Numbered from the stretch's first letter, positions 17,998 to 25,977 are shown. The stretch is 64,000 bases of DNA from CAWCHZ01 sp963795555 (GCA_963795555.1 CAWCHZ010000001.1:124001-188000), one strand, 5' to 3'. Notes: generated from the letters alone by a model not told the origin. A program made the numbers and translations.

Positions 17998-19108
17998 GCG
18001 GCTGACAACCGTTGGCAGTACGTCGACCGAGGACGGCGGTCGGGCGCTGCATGCCGCGGTTGTTGCCGCCTGGGAGGAGGTGATTGGTGAAGCGCCGTCG
18101 CCGGGCGTGGGCTTCTTCGATGCTGGGGGTGACTCGCGCGCGGCCGTCCAGCTTCTCGACGCCCTCCACAAGCGCCTTGGCGTACGGATCACGCTACGCG
18201 AGTTCTTTGCTGCTCCGACCCTGGAGGCGCTTGTCGAGGCGGTCACCACTGACGACCGCGCCGCTGCCCTTCGCCTTGCTTCCACGAGGACTGTCTTTCG
18301 CCTGAGCACCAGCGGCGAGCGTGTGCTGTGGTGCTTCTTTCCCGCGCTGCCGGGTCTGGCCGCGGCTTACGTACGGATGCCGAGGCTGCTGCCGCCCGGT
18401 CACGCCGTCTGGGCGTGCACCACTCCACTCGAGCGCGGCGCCGGCGACATGGCCAGCCTGACACGGGTGCTCGCGTCGACATTGCGGAGCGAGGGCGCTG
18501 ACCGGTTCGAGCGGGTCCATCTCGCGGGCTACTCGCTCGGCGGCACGCTGGCGCTCGAGACGGCGCGGGCGCTCAGCGAGGGCGGCCGCGCTCCGGACTG
18601 GCTGGGCGAGATCTTCCTCCTCGATCCCACGCCGCCCTGCGAGGAGATGACACCCGATGAGGCGCTCGAGATCTTCATCAACCGCGCGCTGGACATCAAG
18701 GGCGATCCCTACGCGTTCCTCCAAGGCGACGGGGGGATCGACGCTGCCAAGATCATCGCCGGCGCCCGCGCGGCGGGCGTGGTCGAGATGGTCGCCTCCG
18801 AGAACGACATCCGTCAGGTGTGGGCGACGGTGCTCGCCAACGCGCGGATGCTCGCCGGCTACGCCGCGCACCCGCTCGCCGACCGGTGCCCCTGGCTGCT
18901 GTGCAGCGCCGAGACCGACGAGGTGACCCCGCAGGCGTCCGCCGAAGCCCGGCTGACGCGGACCGATGAGGCCGGCCCGTGGGCTGCGATCGTGCCGTCC
19001 GAGCATCGCTATCGGCTGCCGGTCAGCCACGCCGACCTCCTGAGGGGCGGCAACATCGAGCTGATCGCGCGCTGGATGATCGATGCCGCCGAGCTTGCCG
19101 ACCGCTAG
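17972..19108 (+). CDS. Orphan peptidyl/acyl carrier plus thioesterase didomain protein
   Basis: A 378-residue protein with two domains normally found at the end of a nonribosomal peptide or polyketide synthase. Residues 25-95 form a carrier protein with the phosphopantetheine site GFFDAGGDSRAAVQL (Ser55; Arg replaces the usual Leu after the serine). Residues 115-375 form an alpha/beta-hydrolase thioesterase with nucleophile elbow GYSLGG (Ser188), LLDPTPP and a C-terminal VSHADLL containing the likely catalytic histidine. No adenylation, condensation or ketosynthase module is near, so it either works in trans or is a decay product. GTG 17972 is the likely start, although it overlaps the leader ORF. 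Confidence 0.75.
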   Translation: MRGDAPSPERLTTVGSTSTEDGGRALHAAVVAAWEEVIGEAPSPGVGFFDAGGDSRAAVQLLDALHKRLGVRITLREFFAAPTLEALVEAVTTDDRAAALRLASTRTVFRLSTSGERVLWCFFPALPGLAAAYVRMPRLLPPGHAVWACTTPLERGAGDMASLTRVLASTLRSEGADRFERVHLAGYSLGGTLALETARALSEGGRAPDWLGEIFLLDPTPPCEEMTPDEALEIFINRALDIKGDPYAFLQGDGGIDAAKIIAGARAAGVVEMVASENDIRQVWATVLANARMLAGYAAHPLADRCPWLLCSAETDEVTPQASAEARLTRTDEAGPWAAIVPSEHRYRLPVSHADLLRGGNIELIARWMIDAAELADR

Positions 19109-19222
19109 CTGAGCTCGGCGAGCCCCTGCACCACCCACGCCTTCAGCGGCGCGGCTTCGGCGAACGGAGCGCCATCGGCCTCCGCGCGGGCGCGTGCGGG
19201 CTCAATGACCGTCCGCGCCCGA
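19105..19222 (-). pseudogene. Possible C-terminal remnant of an unidentified gene
   Basis: A minus-strand ORF of about 38 codons, with GC-rich third positions, ends in AEAAPLKAWVVQGLAELS and a stop at 19105-19107 that shares CTAG with the stop of the carrier-thioesterase gene. It is bounded upstream by an in-frame TAG, so no complete gene is possible. It looks like protein sequence rather than random DNA, but the family is not recognised. Confidence 0.3.
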
Positions 19223-19239
19223 CGCTAGCTTGCCGCGCC

Positions 19240-19913
19240 ATGAGATCACTGCGCGTATTGCTGCCGCTGCTGGCCCTGGCGATGCTGGCGCTTTCAACTA
19301 CAGCTGGTTGGACAACCAGAACCAGCCCGCCTCGACCAGCGGTGGGGAGGCCACGAGCCTGACGCTGCTGCGCACGATCGATCGCGGCGCGGACCCCTTT
19401 GGCATCTACACGGCGCTGTTGAAGGGCTCGATCGACGGCTCCTATCACCTCGCGACGGTGGGCAACACCGTCGATTGCCAGCACTACACCTTCAACCCGG
19501 TGGCGATCCAGGAGCAGGTCCAACTGGACTTCGTACGCGTGCACGGTGGGCGGCTCGAGATCAAATGCCGGCGTCGGGCCGGGCCAAACTGGAGCGGCCG
19601 TCCTGGCGCTGCAGAACGAGATGCAGCAGGTCGCGGCGCTCTGCGGCCAGATGCCGCCCGCACTCGCCTTCGGCCTGAACTACGGGCCGGCGCCCAACAA
19701 TGTCCACACGCCACAGTGCGACGGCATCGCCGACGGCTGCCAGCTGTTGAACGCCAAGCGACTGCGCGCGCGTCGCGTGACGATTCACATCCACGGTTCC
19801 GCCCCGGTTGATTCCGCCCACACTCACATGCCCGCCGGCGCGACCGGCTACGAGACCTACACCTGGACATCAAGGTCGTGCTGCAGCGGCCGGGACGCAG
19901 ACGGCATTGATCG
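19240..19913 (+). pseudogene. Decayed secreted-protein gene (at least two frameshifts)
   Basis: Three reading frames carry parts of one protein. An ATG at 19240 gives a signal peptide (SLRVLLPLLALAMLALSTTA). From about 19290 the sense continues in a second frame with FNYSWLDNQNQPASTSGGEA and LLKGSIDGSYHLATVGNTVD up to about 19575. From about 19585 a third frame carries VLALQNEMQQVAALCGQMPP, AFGLNYGPAPNNVHTPQCDG and VTIHIHGSAPVD before running out near the TGA at 19911. Composition and cysteines suggest an exported protein, but I do not recognise a family. Sequencing error is an alternative to genuine decay; neighbouring broken genes favour decay. Confidence 0.6.
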
Positions 19914-19974
19914 CCGGGCGGTCGGCCTCCGTTCTCGGGCGATCGCCCCGACGTTAAGGGATTGTGAGGCTGGA

Positions 19975-20004
19975 TTGCCCGCCTCGCGGCCGTGCGGGTA
20001 GAGT
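19975..20004 (+). promoter_or_regulatory. Possible murB promoter
   Basis: TTGCCC (19975-19980) and TAGAGT (19999-20004) are 18 bp apart. The start would be near 20011, leaving a leader of about 125 nt that contains a strong Shine-Dalgarno-like purine run (20030-20038) without a start codon and the hairpin at 20052-20089. Confidence 0.4.
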
Positions 20005-20051
20005 CTCGCCGCCGACGCTCGCAGAGCTTGGAGGAGGGGCGAGTACGACAA

Positions 20052-20089
20052 ACCCGGGCGCTGGGGAGCGCTGGCTCTCCCGCCCGGGT
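20052..20089 (+). other. Inverted repeat in the murB leader
   Basis: A perfect 9-bp inverted repeat, ACCCGGGCG at 20052-20060 and its complement at 20081-20089, encloses a 20-nt loop that can itself pair (GGGAG with CTCTC). It could be a leader attenuator or a terminator for the decayed gene upstream. No U tract follows. Confidence 0.4.
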
Positions 20090-20138
20090 CGGTCGCCTTG
20101 CCGCGCGCCGGGGCGTTCGCATCCGTACCCTCCAGCGG

Positions 20139-21236
20139 ATGGCTCCGCTGGCGCAGCTGACGACACTGAGGCTGGGTGGGCCGGCGCGCCGGCTCGTCGC
20201 CGCCGACGGCGAAGCCGAGCTGGTGGACGCCGTTCGCGCGACCGCGGCGGCCGGTGAGCCACTCGTCGTGCTGGCGGGAGGCAGCAACGTCGTTGTTGCC
20301 GACGAGGGCTTTCCCGGGACCGTCGTGCACGTGTGCTCGCGCGGCATCACGGTCGCCCGCGACGGCGATCGGCTGGTGCTGACGCTCCAGGCGGGCGAGC
20401 CGTGGGACGACGTCGTGGCGCGGCTCGTTGCCGATGGCGTGGCCGGCGTCGAATGCCTCTCCGGGATCCCGGGGTCGGCCGGCGCGACGCCGATCCAGAA
20501 CGTCGGTGCCTATGGCCAGGAGATCTCGACCAGCGTGCGCTCCGTGCGCGTCTATGACCGCCACTGCGATGAGGTCCACGACCTCGCCGGTCCGGCGTGT
20601 GGCTTCGGCTATCGCACCAGCGTCTTCAAGCGCACGCCGCAGCGCTGGGTGGTGCTCGCCGTCGAGCTTGCGTTCGCGCTCGACCGCCGCGCACTGCCGG
20701 TCGGCTACCCCGAGCTGGCGCGCAAGCTCGGTGTCGCGGTCGGCACGCCGGTCGCACCCGGCGAGGTGCGCGCCGCGGTGCTCGAGCTGCGCCGGCGCAA
20801 GGGCATGGCGATCGACCCCGGCGACCCCGACTCGGTCTCGGCGGGCTCCTTCTTCCTCAACCCGCTGCTCGAGCGCGCCGAGCTCGAGCGCCTGCGCGAG
20901 CGGGCGCATGAGCTGCTGGGACCCGACGCCGATCCACCGGCCTTCGCACAGACTGATGGGCGGGTCAAGACCTCCGCCGCCTGGCTCGTGGAGCGGGCTG
21001 GCTTTTCCCGTGGCTACGCCCGCCCCGGGGCGCGCATCGCGATCTCCTCCAAGCATGTCCTGGCGCTCGTCAATCGCGGCGGTGGGACCAGTGCCGAGCT
21101 GGTCGAGCTGGCACGTGAGATCGCGACCGGCGTAGCCAGCCGCTTCGGCGTCGAGCTGCGGCCCGAGCCGGTCTTCATCGGCCATGCCTGGCCGGGCCTG
21201 GAGCTCGAGCTCACGACGAGCGGAGCGGATCGATGA
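20139..21236 (+). CDS. murB: UDP-N-acetylenolpyruvoylglucosamine reductase, type I
   Basis: A 365-residue FAD enzyme that reduces UDP-GlcNAc-enolpyruvate to UDP-MurNAc in peptidoglycan synthesis. The FAD-binding half has LTTLRLGGPARRL, VVLAGGSNVVVAD and GIPGSAGATPIQNVGAYGQE. The presence of GFGYRTSVFK, the tyrosine loop, places it with E. coli-like type I enzymes. The C-terminal substrate domain shows RKGMAIDPGDPDSVSAGSFF with the catalytic serine and AWLVERAGFSRGYARPGARI. ATG 20139 gives the family N-terminus APLAQLTTLRLGG; upstream in-frame sequence is leader-like. Its stop overlaps the start of the broken dienelactone hydrolase gene (ATGA). Confidence 0.95.
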   Translation: MAPLAQLTTLRLGGPARRLVAADGEAELVDAVRATAAAGEPLVVLAGGSNVVVADEGFPGTVVHVCSRGITVARDGDRLVLTLQAGEPWDDVVARLVADGVAGVECLSGIPGSAGATPIQNVGAYGQEISTSVRSVRVYDRHCDEVHDLAGPACGFGYRTSVFKRTPQRWVVLAVELAFALDRRALPVGYPELARKLGVAVGTPVAPGEVRAAVLELRRRKGMAIDPGDPDSVSAGSFFLNPLLERAELERLRERAHELLGPDADPPAFAQTDGRVKTSAAWLVERAGFSRGYARPGARIAISSKHVLALVNRGGGTSAELVELAREIATGVASRFGVELRPEPVFIGHAWPGLELELTTSGADR

Positions 21237-21699
21237 ACGTCCCCGGCGAGGTCCGGGATCCCAGCGCGCTGCGCACGCGCGAGGTGGAGTTTGCCGGCGC
21301 CGGTGGCGACGCCGTTCACGGCTATCTCGCCGAGCCGGCGCAGGGGGCCGGCTCGGCTGGCGGGCAGCGCGAGGGTATGGCGGGGCTGATCGTCATCCAC
21401 GAGGCCTTCGGTCTCAACGAGCACATCCGCGACGTCGCGCGCCGCTGATCGATCTCGCGGCGCAGCTCAGCTGCCCGCTGATGATCGTCGTTGGAGCCGA
21501 GGACCAGAACCCCTCGCCCGCGGATGCGCGCGCGCTCGGCGCGCGGCTGGCGGCCGCGGGCAAGGACTTCCGCATCGACCTCTACGACGACGCCGGCCAC
21601 GCCTTCTTCGCCGACTACCGGCCGACCTATCGGCCGGCTGCCGCACAGCTGCTGTGGGAGCGGGTGACGGCGTTCCTGGCCGAGCGGCTGGCGGCCTGA
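21233..21699 (+). pseudogene. Dienelactone hydrolase gene with internal deletion
   Basis: The first 71 codons read the N-terminus of a dienelactone hydrolase (VEFAGAGGDAVHGYLAEPAQ, LIVIHEAFGLNEHIRDVARR) and then hit a stop at 21446. In another frame from 21448 the C-terminal part continues at once: LIDLAAQLSCPLMIVVGAED, then the histidine region in LYDDAGHAFF and a normal end at 21699. About 100-130 middle residues, including the Cys or Ser nucleophile, are missing compared with the usual 230-250. The frame is also broken, so no active enzyme can be made. The intact start still overlaps the murB stop. Confidence 0.85.
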
Positions 21700-21707
21700 G
21701 AAGGCCG

Positions 21708-22448
21708 CTACTGGCGCACCCCGTCGACCTCCAGCTCGAGGCGATCGGGGTAGAAGCAGATCGCCTGCTCGATCTTTGCGAGCTCGGGAAAGGGCGTGGG
21801 ATAGCTCCACGCGACGTCGGCATGCAGCTGGCCGTCGACCTGCGCGGAGAAGTGGACGGCATTGCCCTTGTAGGGGCAGGAGGTGCGTGTCGGGGACGCC
21901 GTCAAGAGCTCCAGTCGCACGTCCGCGCGAGGCAGGTAGTAGCGGGTCGGCAGGCCGGTCTCGAACAGCAGCAGTGGCCGGCGGCTCTCGGCCAGCACCG
22001 CGCTGCCGAGCGTGACGCGAACGTGGCGCGAGCTGCGCAGCACGTCAACGCGCACGTAGGGATCGCGCGGATGGACGAAGATCTCGTCGTCCTCCTCCCA
22101 CCACGAGTCCAGCGCGTCACAATAGAAGCAGACATGGCGGCTGATGTCGGGGCAGCCGGGCAGCGGCTGGGCATAGCGCCAGGCCGCGTCGGCGGCGCTG
22201 CGCTCGCCGACGCGCAGCGTGTACCAGCTCGCCTCGCCCTTGCGTGGGCAGTGGCTGCGCTTGGTCGACGGCTCCAGCAGCTCGCTGCGGACGTCCTCCA
22301 GCGGGATGTAGTAGCGCGGCAGGTGGCCGGTCTCGAACAGCAGCAGGGCGCGGAAGGTGTCGAAGACGACCTCGCCGGCGAAGCGCCCCCGAACGCGGCG
22401 TGGGCTGGTCTCCACGCGCACCGTGGCGGCAGGAGGCGGCGGCGTCAT
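21708..22448 (-). CDS. Tandem DUF427 domain protein
   Basis: A 246-residue soluble protein built of two DUF427 domains. Domain 1 covers about residues 10-115 (LFETGHLPRYYIPLEDVRSE, HCPRKGEASWYTLRVG) and domain 2 about 125-240 (LLFETGLPTRYYLPRADVRL, SCPYKGNAVHFSAQVDG). Each has the conserved R-Y-Y-[IL]-P, C-P-x-K-G and W-x-Y-x-x-P-x-P elements. DUF427 is a widespread fold with no settled biochemical function. It overlaps the upstream DsbA-like gene by 4 bp (ATGA), so the two are co-translated and may act together. Confidence 0.9.
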   Translation of the reverse strand: MTPPPPAATVRVETSPRRVRGRFAGEVVFDTFRALLLFETGHLPRYYIPLEDVRSELLEPSTKRSHCPRKGEASWYTLRVGERSAADAAWRYAQPLPGCPDISRHVCFYCDALDSWWEEDDEIFVHPRDPYVRVDVLRSSRHVRVTLGSAVLAESRRPLLLFETGLPTRYYLPRADVRLELLTASPTRTSCPYKGNAVHFSAQVDGQLHADVAWSYPTPFPELAKIEQAICFYPDRLELEVDGVRQ

Positions 22449-23320
22449 CGCCCGCTCGCCCTCCAGAGCGCATCGTCGCCAAGCGGCGTGCGGGTCGCCG
22501 CGCCGCTTGCGGTCAGCTCGATCAACACGTCCTCGGCCGCGCCGCGGTCGGGGCGCTCGTTGCCGCTGGTCATCGCCGCCGCCACCTCCTGGGTCGTCAA
22601 GCCCCAGGGCAGCGCGGTCAGCAGCGCGAGCGGGTCCTCGGTGGCCGGCCGGCGCCGCAGGGTCGGGTCGAGATTGGCGATCAGCACATCGTAGGCCTCG
22701 ACGGGCTGAAAGCCGCCGGCCTCGAGCGTCTGTCCGTCGCGTGAGAAGATCAGCGACGGTGCGCTGTAGCGCACCGCCCCATCGGTGTTGCGCGCCTTGC
22801 CCTGCAGCTCGGTCGCGCTGCCTGCGGCGTGGCGCGCCTCCGCGCGGTCGCGCTGGTAGGCCTCGATCACATCCGGCGCGTCGATCGCCGCCACGAGCGC
22901 GGCGGCGTCGAGGTCTGGCACGGCGCTCAGAGCGGCGGCGATGTCCGCGTCCTCGTCGAGGACCAGGTCGCTGGTGAACCAGCCGAACTGGAGCGCACGC
23001 AGGACCTCGAGCTCGCGGCCGGACGCCAGCAGCCGCGCCGCCACGATCGCCCGGCACGCGCGGGCGGTCGCCGCCAGCCGGCGGCGCGGCGCGGTCGTGA
23101 ACGGCATCCCGTAGCGGCGGAAGGCGCGGTAGCCGCGCGCCGAGCGGGCCGGGGTGTAGCCGCGCTCGGCGTAGCGCTCGGCGCTCTCGGCAAGGCCGAT
23201 CACGACGATCCGCCAGTCGAGCTGCTCGGCGTAGCGCCACTGCAGGACCGTCAGCGCCGGGTTGATCGAGTAGTTCCAGGGACAGCCGGGATCGGCGAAG
23301 TAGGTGACCGCGATCGCCAT
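22445..23320 (-). CDS. DsbA/FrnE-like thioredoxin-fold protein with single active-site cysteine
   Basis: A 291-residue protein of the DsbA/2-hydroxychromene-2-carboxylate isomerase-like superfamily. The active-site loop is YFADPGCPWNYSINP: one cysteine only (CPWN), so a dithiol exchange cycle is unlikely; a glutathione- or mycothiol-dependent or non-redox role is possible. A long helical insert follows (residues 70-180) and the cis-Pro region is APSLIFSRDG. ATG 23320 gives a clean family start (AIAVTYFADPG). It is co-translated with the downstream DUF427 gene. Confidence 0.8.
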   Translation of the reverse strand: MAIAVTYFADPGCPWNYSINPALTVLQWRYAEQLDWRIVVIGLAESAERYAERGYTPARSARGYRAFRRYGMPFTTAPRRRLAATARACRAIVAARLLASGRELEVLRALQFGWFTSDLVLDEDADIAAALSAVPDLDAAALVAAIDAPDVIEAYQRDRAEARHAAGSATELQGKARNTDGAVRYSAPSLIFSRDGQTLEAGGFQPVEAYDVLIANLDPTLRRRPATEDPLALLTALPWGLTTQEVAAAMTSGNERPDRGAAEDVLIELTASGAATRTPLGDDALWRASGR

Positions 23321-23466
23321 CCACCCATCGTTGCACACGCAAGCATCGCTGCTCGCCGGTTAGCGCCAATGTCAGCCGTGACGCAGGCTGAGCTCCGATG
23401 TTGATGCGACGGCCGGCTCGCCGAAGCCGATGCGGTCGCCGGGCGATCGCGCTAGCGTTGCCCGCC

Positions 23467-24069
23467 GTGGAGGAGATCCTGCCCGGAATCCAGCACTGGA
23501 CCGCGCTTCATCCGCGCATCCACCTGCAGGTCCACTCCTACTACATTGAGCCTTCGGCGACGCTGATCGATCCGATGCTCCCGGCCGAGGGCCTTGCGGC
23601 CTTCGACGCGCTCGCCGAGCCGCACGAGATCCTGCTCACCAACCGTCACCACTACCGCGACAGCGCCCGCTTCGTCGAGGCGTTCGGCTGCCGAGTGCGC
23701 TGCCACGAGCTTGGGCTGCACCGCTTTGCCGACGGACCGCCGGTGGAGGGCTTCGCGTTCGGCGAGCGCGTCGCGCCCGACATCACGGCCCTGGAGGTCG
23801 GCGTGCTCTGCCCGGAGGAGACGGTGCTGCAGATCGTGCTGGGTGACGGCGCGCTGGCGTTCGCCGACAGCGTGATCCGCCGCGACGATGGGCAGCTGGG
23901 CTTCGTCTCCGATCAGCTGCTCGGCGATGACCCCGAGGCGATCCGCGCCGGGTTGCGGCAATCCTTTCGCCGGTTGCTCGACCAGCGCTTCGACAGCCTG
24001 CTGCTCGCGCACGGCGAGCCGCTCATCGGTGGCGGCAAGCGGGCACTGGAGGAGCTCGCGAGCGGCTGA
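23467..24069 (+). CDS. Metallo-beta-lactamase-like protein lacking the canonical metal motif
   Basis: A 200-residue protein with the outline of a small MBL-fold hydrolase: IEPSATLIDPMLP, ILLTNRHHYRDSARFVEAFG, a middle strand region ITALEVGVLCPEETVLQIVL and a C-terminal LLAHGEPLIGGG. The canonical HxHxDH is reduced to NRHHYRDS and the second metal histidines are missing, so hydrolase activity is doubtful. Start taken at GTG 23467 because residues upstream are Arg-rich shadow sequence. It converges on the sigma-factor gene, with a 12-bp hairpin between them. Confidence 0.7.
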   Translation: MEEILPGIQHWTALHPRIHLQVHSYYIEPSATLIDPMLPAEGLAAFDALAEPHEILLTNRHHYRDSARFVEAFGCRVRCHELGLHRFADGPPVEGFAFGERVAPDITALEVGVLCPEETVLQIVLGDGALAFADSVIRRDDGQLGFVSDQLLGDDPEAIRAGLRQSFRRLLDQRFDSLLLAHGEPLIGGGKRALEELASG

Positions 24070-24083
24070 CGGGCCGCGGGACG

Positions 24084-24113
24084 GCGCGACGTCGCCGTCA
24101 GGCGACGTCGCGC
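24084..24113. terminator. Bidirectional hairpin between convergent genes
   Basis: A perfect 12-bp stem, GCGCGACGTCGC (24084-24095) and GCGACGTCGCGC (24102-24113), with loop CGTCAG. The inner decamer is itself palindromic. It contains the last codons and stop of the sigma-factor gene on the minus strand. No T tract is present, so intrinsic termination strength is uncertain. Confidence 0.6.
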
Positions 24114-25045
24114 AGCGCGGTGAGCTCCTCGCTGCGCGCGAGGCGCTGCAGCGCCTGCTGCTCGAGCTGGCGCGTGCGCTCCGCCGTCAATCCCAGCCGT
24201 CGACCGGCCTCGCGCAGCGTCTGCGGCGCCTCGTCGCCGGTGCCGAAGCGCAGCTCGATCACGTTGCGCTCGCGCTCCGGCAGCTTGTCGAGCGCACTGC
24301 TGATCGCGCTGGCGCGGTTGGCCTGGTGGATCGCCTCGTCGGGGTCGGGCTGCTCGGACGGCAGCAGCTCGGCAAGCGTGGTCTCGCCGTCTTCGCCGAC
24401 CGGCTGGTCGAGCGAGCTGACCAGCCGCACGGCCTCGCGCAGCTCGCCGATCTGCTCGAGCGAGATGCCGGCGGCCTCCGCGACCTCCTGATCGGACGGC
24501 TCACGACCCAGGCGCGCCGCCAGCTCGCGCTGGATCCGTGCGACCTTGCGCTCGCGCTGGCCGATGTGGACGGGCAGGCGTACGGTCCGCGAGGTGTTCT
24601 CCAGGCCGCGCTGGATCGCCTGGCGGATCCACAGCGTCGCGTAGGTCGAGAACTTGTAGCCGAGGCGCCAGTCGAACTTCTCCGAGGCTCGGATCAGCCC
24701 CACGACGCCCTCCTGGATGAGGTCGCCGAGCGGCAGCCCCTGGCCCTGGTAGCGCTTGGCCAGCGACACGACCAGCCGCAGGTTGGAGTTGATCATGCGG
24801 TCCTTGGCGGCGAGATCGCCCTTCTCGATCCGCTTGGCCAGCTCGATCTCCTCCGCCGCGGTTAGCAGGCGGTGCTTGCGGGCCTCGGCCAGGAAGAGTT
24901 GGACCGAGTCGAGCGCGCCGTCGATCTCGACGTCGAGATTGGTCTCAGCAGCACGCCCGGGACGAGTCTCAGCCGCGCGCCCGGGACGCGCAGGACGCGC
25001 TCCCGACTGGATGCGCGCACTATTCTTGGTGGTAGCCGTAACAAT
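24098..25045 (-). CDS. RpoD-like (group 1/2) sigma-70 factor, start codon unclear
   Basis: A primary-type sigma factor of about 280-315 residues. Region 1.2 (DSVQLFLAEARKHRLLTAAE), region 2 (NLRLVVSLAKRYQGQGLPLG, FSTYATLWIRQAIQRGLENT), region 3 and region 4 (LPERERNVIELRFG, LGLTAERTRQLEQQALQRL) are all intact. The ATG at 24796 would delete region 1.2, so translation must begin upstream. That frame stays open to the promoter at 25070 but has no ATG, GTG or TTG; an ATT at 25045 is the furthest plausible start and is used here provisionally. Residues just inside contain a 24-bp tandem duplication (24941-24988) encoding RPGRAAET twice. It is divergent from sod. Confidence 0.8.
   Translation of the reverse strand: MVTATTKNSARIQSGARPARPGRAAETRPGRAAETNLDVEIDGALDSVQLFLAEARKHRLLTAAEEIELAKRIEKGDLAAKDRMINSNLRLVVSLAKRYQGQGLPLGDLIQEGVVGLIRASEKFDWRLGYKFSTYATLWIRQAIQRGLENTSRTVRLPVHIGQRERKVARIQRELAARLGREPSDQEVAEAAGISLEQIGELREAVRLVSSLDQPVGEDGETTLAELLPSEQPDPDEAIHQANRASAISSALDKLPERERNVIELRFGTGDEAPQTLREAGRRLGLTAERTRQLEQQALQRLARSEELTALRDVA
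24941..24988 (-). repeat. 24-bp tandem duplication in the sigma-factor N-terminus
   Basis: Units at 24941-24964 and 24965-24988 differ at a few positions and encode two copies of RPGRAAET in the sigma frame. It is in frame, so it lengthens a linker rather than disrupting the gene. Confidence 0.8.
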
Positions 25046-25069
25046 CCTTTCGCAGTTGTTGCAGACGCA

Positions 25070-25098
25070 ATTATAGCCTGGTCAGTTGCGCTGTGCAA
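25070..25098 (-). promoter_or_regulatory. Near-consensus promoter of the sigma-factor gene
   Basis: On the minus strand TTGCAC (25098-25093) and a perfect TATAAT (25075-25070) are separated by 17 bp. Transcription would begin near 25063, only about 18 nt before the ATT at 25045. The element is AT-rich in a GC-rich chromosome, which makes chance unlikely. Confidence 0.75.
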
Positions 25099-25316
25099 CC
25101 CATTGCGCGCGATAACTGGGCACAAAGCTTGTCGTCCGGTTGGCCATTGCTGACGACCCCGCCCAGCGCGCCTGCGCGGCGCCGCTCGGCGGACGTATGA
25201 GGCTCCGCCGAGCCGCCGGGCGACATCCCCCGAGCGCAGCCTGTCCGTGGCCGCCTCTGAGCGCTACCCTGCCGCCAGCCGGGTCACCGCGTCAATTACG
25301 AACTGAGAGGTGCACG

Positions 25317-25925
25317 ATGCCCTACGAGCTACCGCTGCTTCCCTATGACGCCGGCGCGCTGGAGCCGCACATCGACGCGCAGACGATGACGATCCACCAC
25401 GACAAGCACCACGGCACCTACGTCACGAACGTCAACGCGGCGCTCGATGGCACCGACTGGGCCGACAAGCCGATCGAAGAGGTTCTGCGCAACCTCGACG
25501 CCCTGCCCGCCGACAAGCAGGCACCCGTGCGCAACAACGGTGGGGGGCACTACAACCACACGCTGTTCTGGGAGAGCATGTCGCCCGAGGGTGGTGGCGA
25601 GCCCGACGGTGCGCTGGCTGAGGCGATCAACTCGACGTTCGGCTCCTTCGCCGACTTCCAGGGCAAGCTCAAGGCCGCGGGGCTGGCCCGCTTCGGCTCG
25701 GGCTGGGCCTGGCTGGTGCACAACGGCAGCGCGCTGGAGATCGTCAGCACGCCCAACCAGGACAACCCCATCTCCACGGGCTCGACGCCGCTGCTCGGCG
25801 TCGACGTCTGGGAGCACGCCTACTACCTCAAATACCAGAACCGACGCCCGGACTACATCGACGCCTGGTGGAACACGGTCGCCTGGAGCAGGGTCGCCGA
25901 GCGCTTCGCGGCCGTGTCGGCCTGA
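25317..25925 (+). CDS. sodA: Superoxide dismutase, Fe/Mn family
   Basis: A 202-residue cytoplasmic-type Fe/Mn SOD (no signal peptide) that dismutates superoxide. It starts PYELPLLPYDAGALEPHID. Metal ligands are recognisable: His27 in TIHHDKHH, His near 81 in GGGHYNHTLFW, and Asp and His in LLGVDVWEHAYYLKYQN. GGGHYNH and the Q/G pattern around GSGWAWLV fit the Mn or cambialistic side, but metal use cannot be decided by eye. GAGAGG lies 7 bp upstream of the ATG. It stands alone between two divergent/codirectional sigma-factor genes and is followed by a GC-rich inverted repeat. Confidence 0.95.
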   Translation: MPYELPLLPYDAGALEPHIDAQTMTIHHDKHHGTYVTNVNAALDGTDWADKPIEEVLRNLDALPADKQAPVRNNGGGHYNHTLFWESMSPEGGGEPDGALAEAINSTFGSFADFQGKLKAAGLARFGSGWAWLVHNGSALEIVSTPNQDNPISTGSTPLLGVDVWEHAYYLKYQNRRPDYIDAWWNTVAWSRVAERFAAVSA

Positions 25926-25947
25926 TCCGCCCGCGGACGCCGGGCCT

Positions 25948-25977
25948 GCCGCGGCCGGCCTTCGGTCGCGCCGCGGC
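25948..25977 (+). terminator. GC-rich inverted repeat after sod
   Basis: Two copies of the self-complementary octamer GCCGCGGC at 25948-25955 and 25970-25977 can pair across a 14-nt loop. It is the only strong hairpin between sod and the next gene and is a probable terminator without a T run. Confidence 0.45.

Noticed and set aside
19992..20138. Upstream extension of MurB
   Set aside because: The extra residues are Arg/Ser-rich without family similarity and cover a hairpin and probable promoter; MurB alignment starts at ATG 20139.
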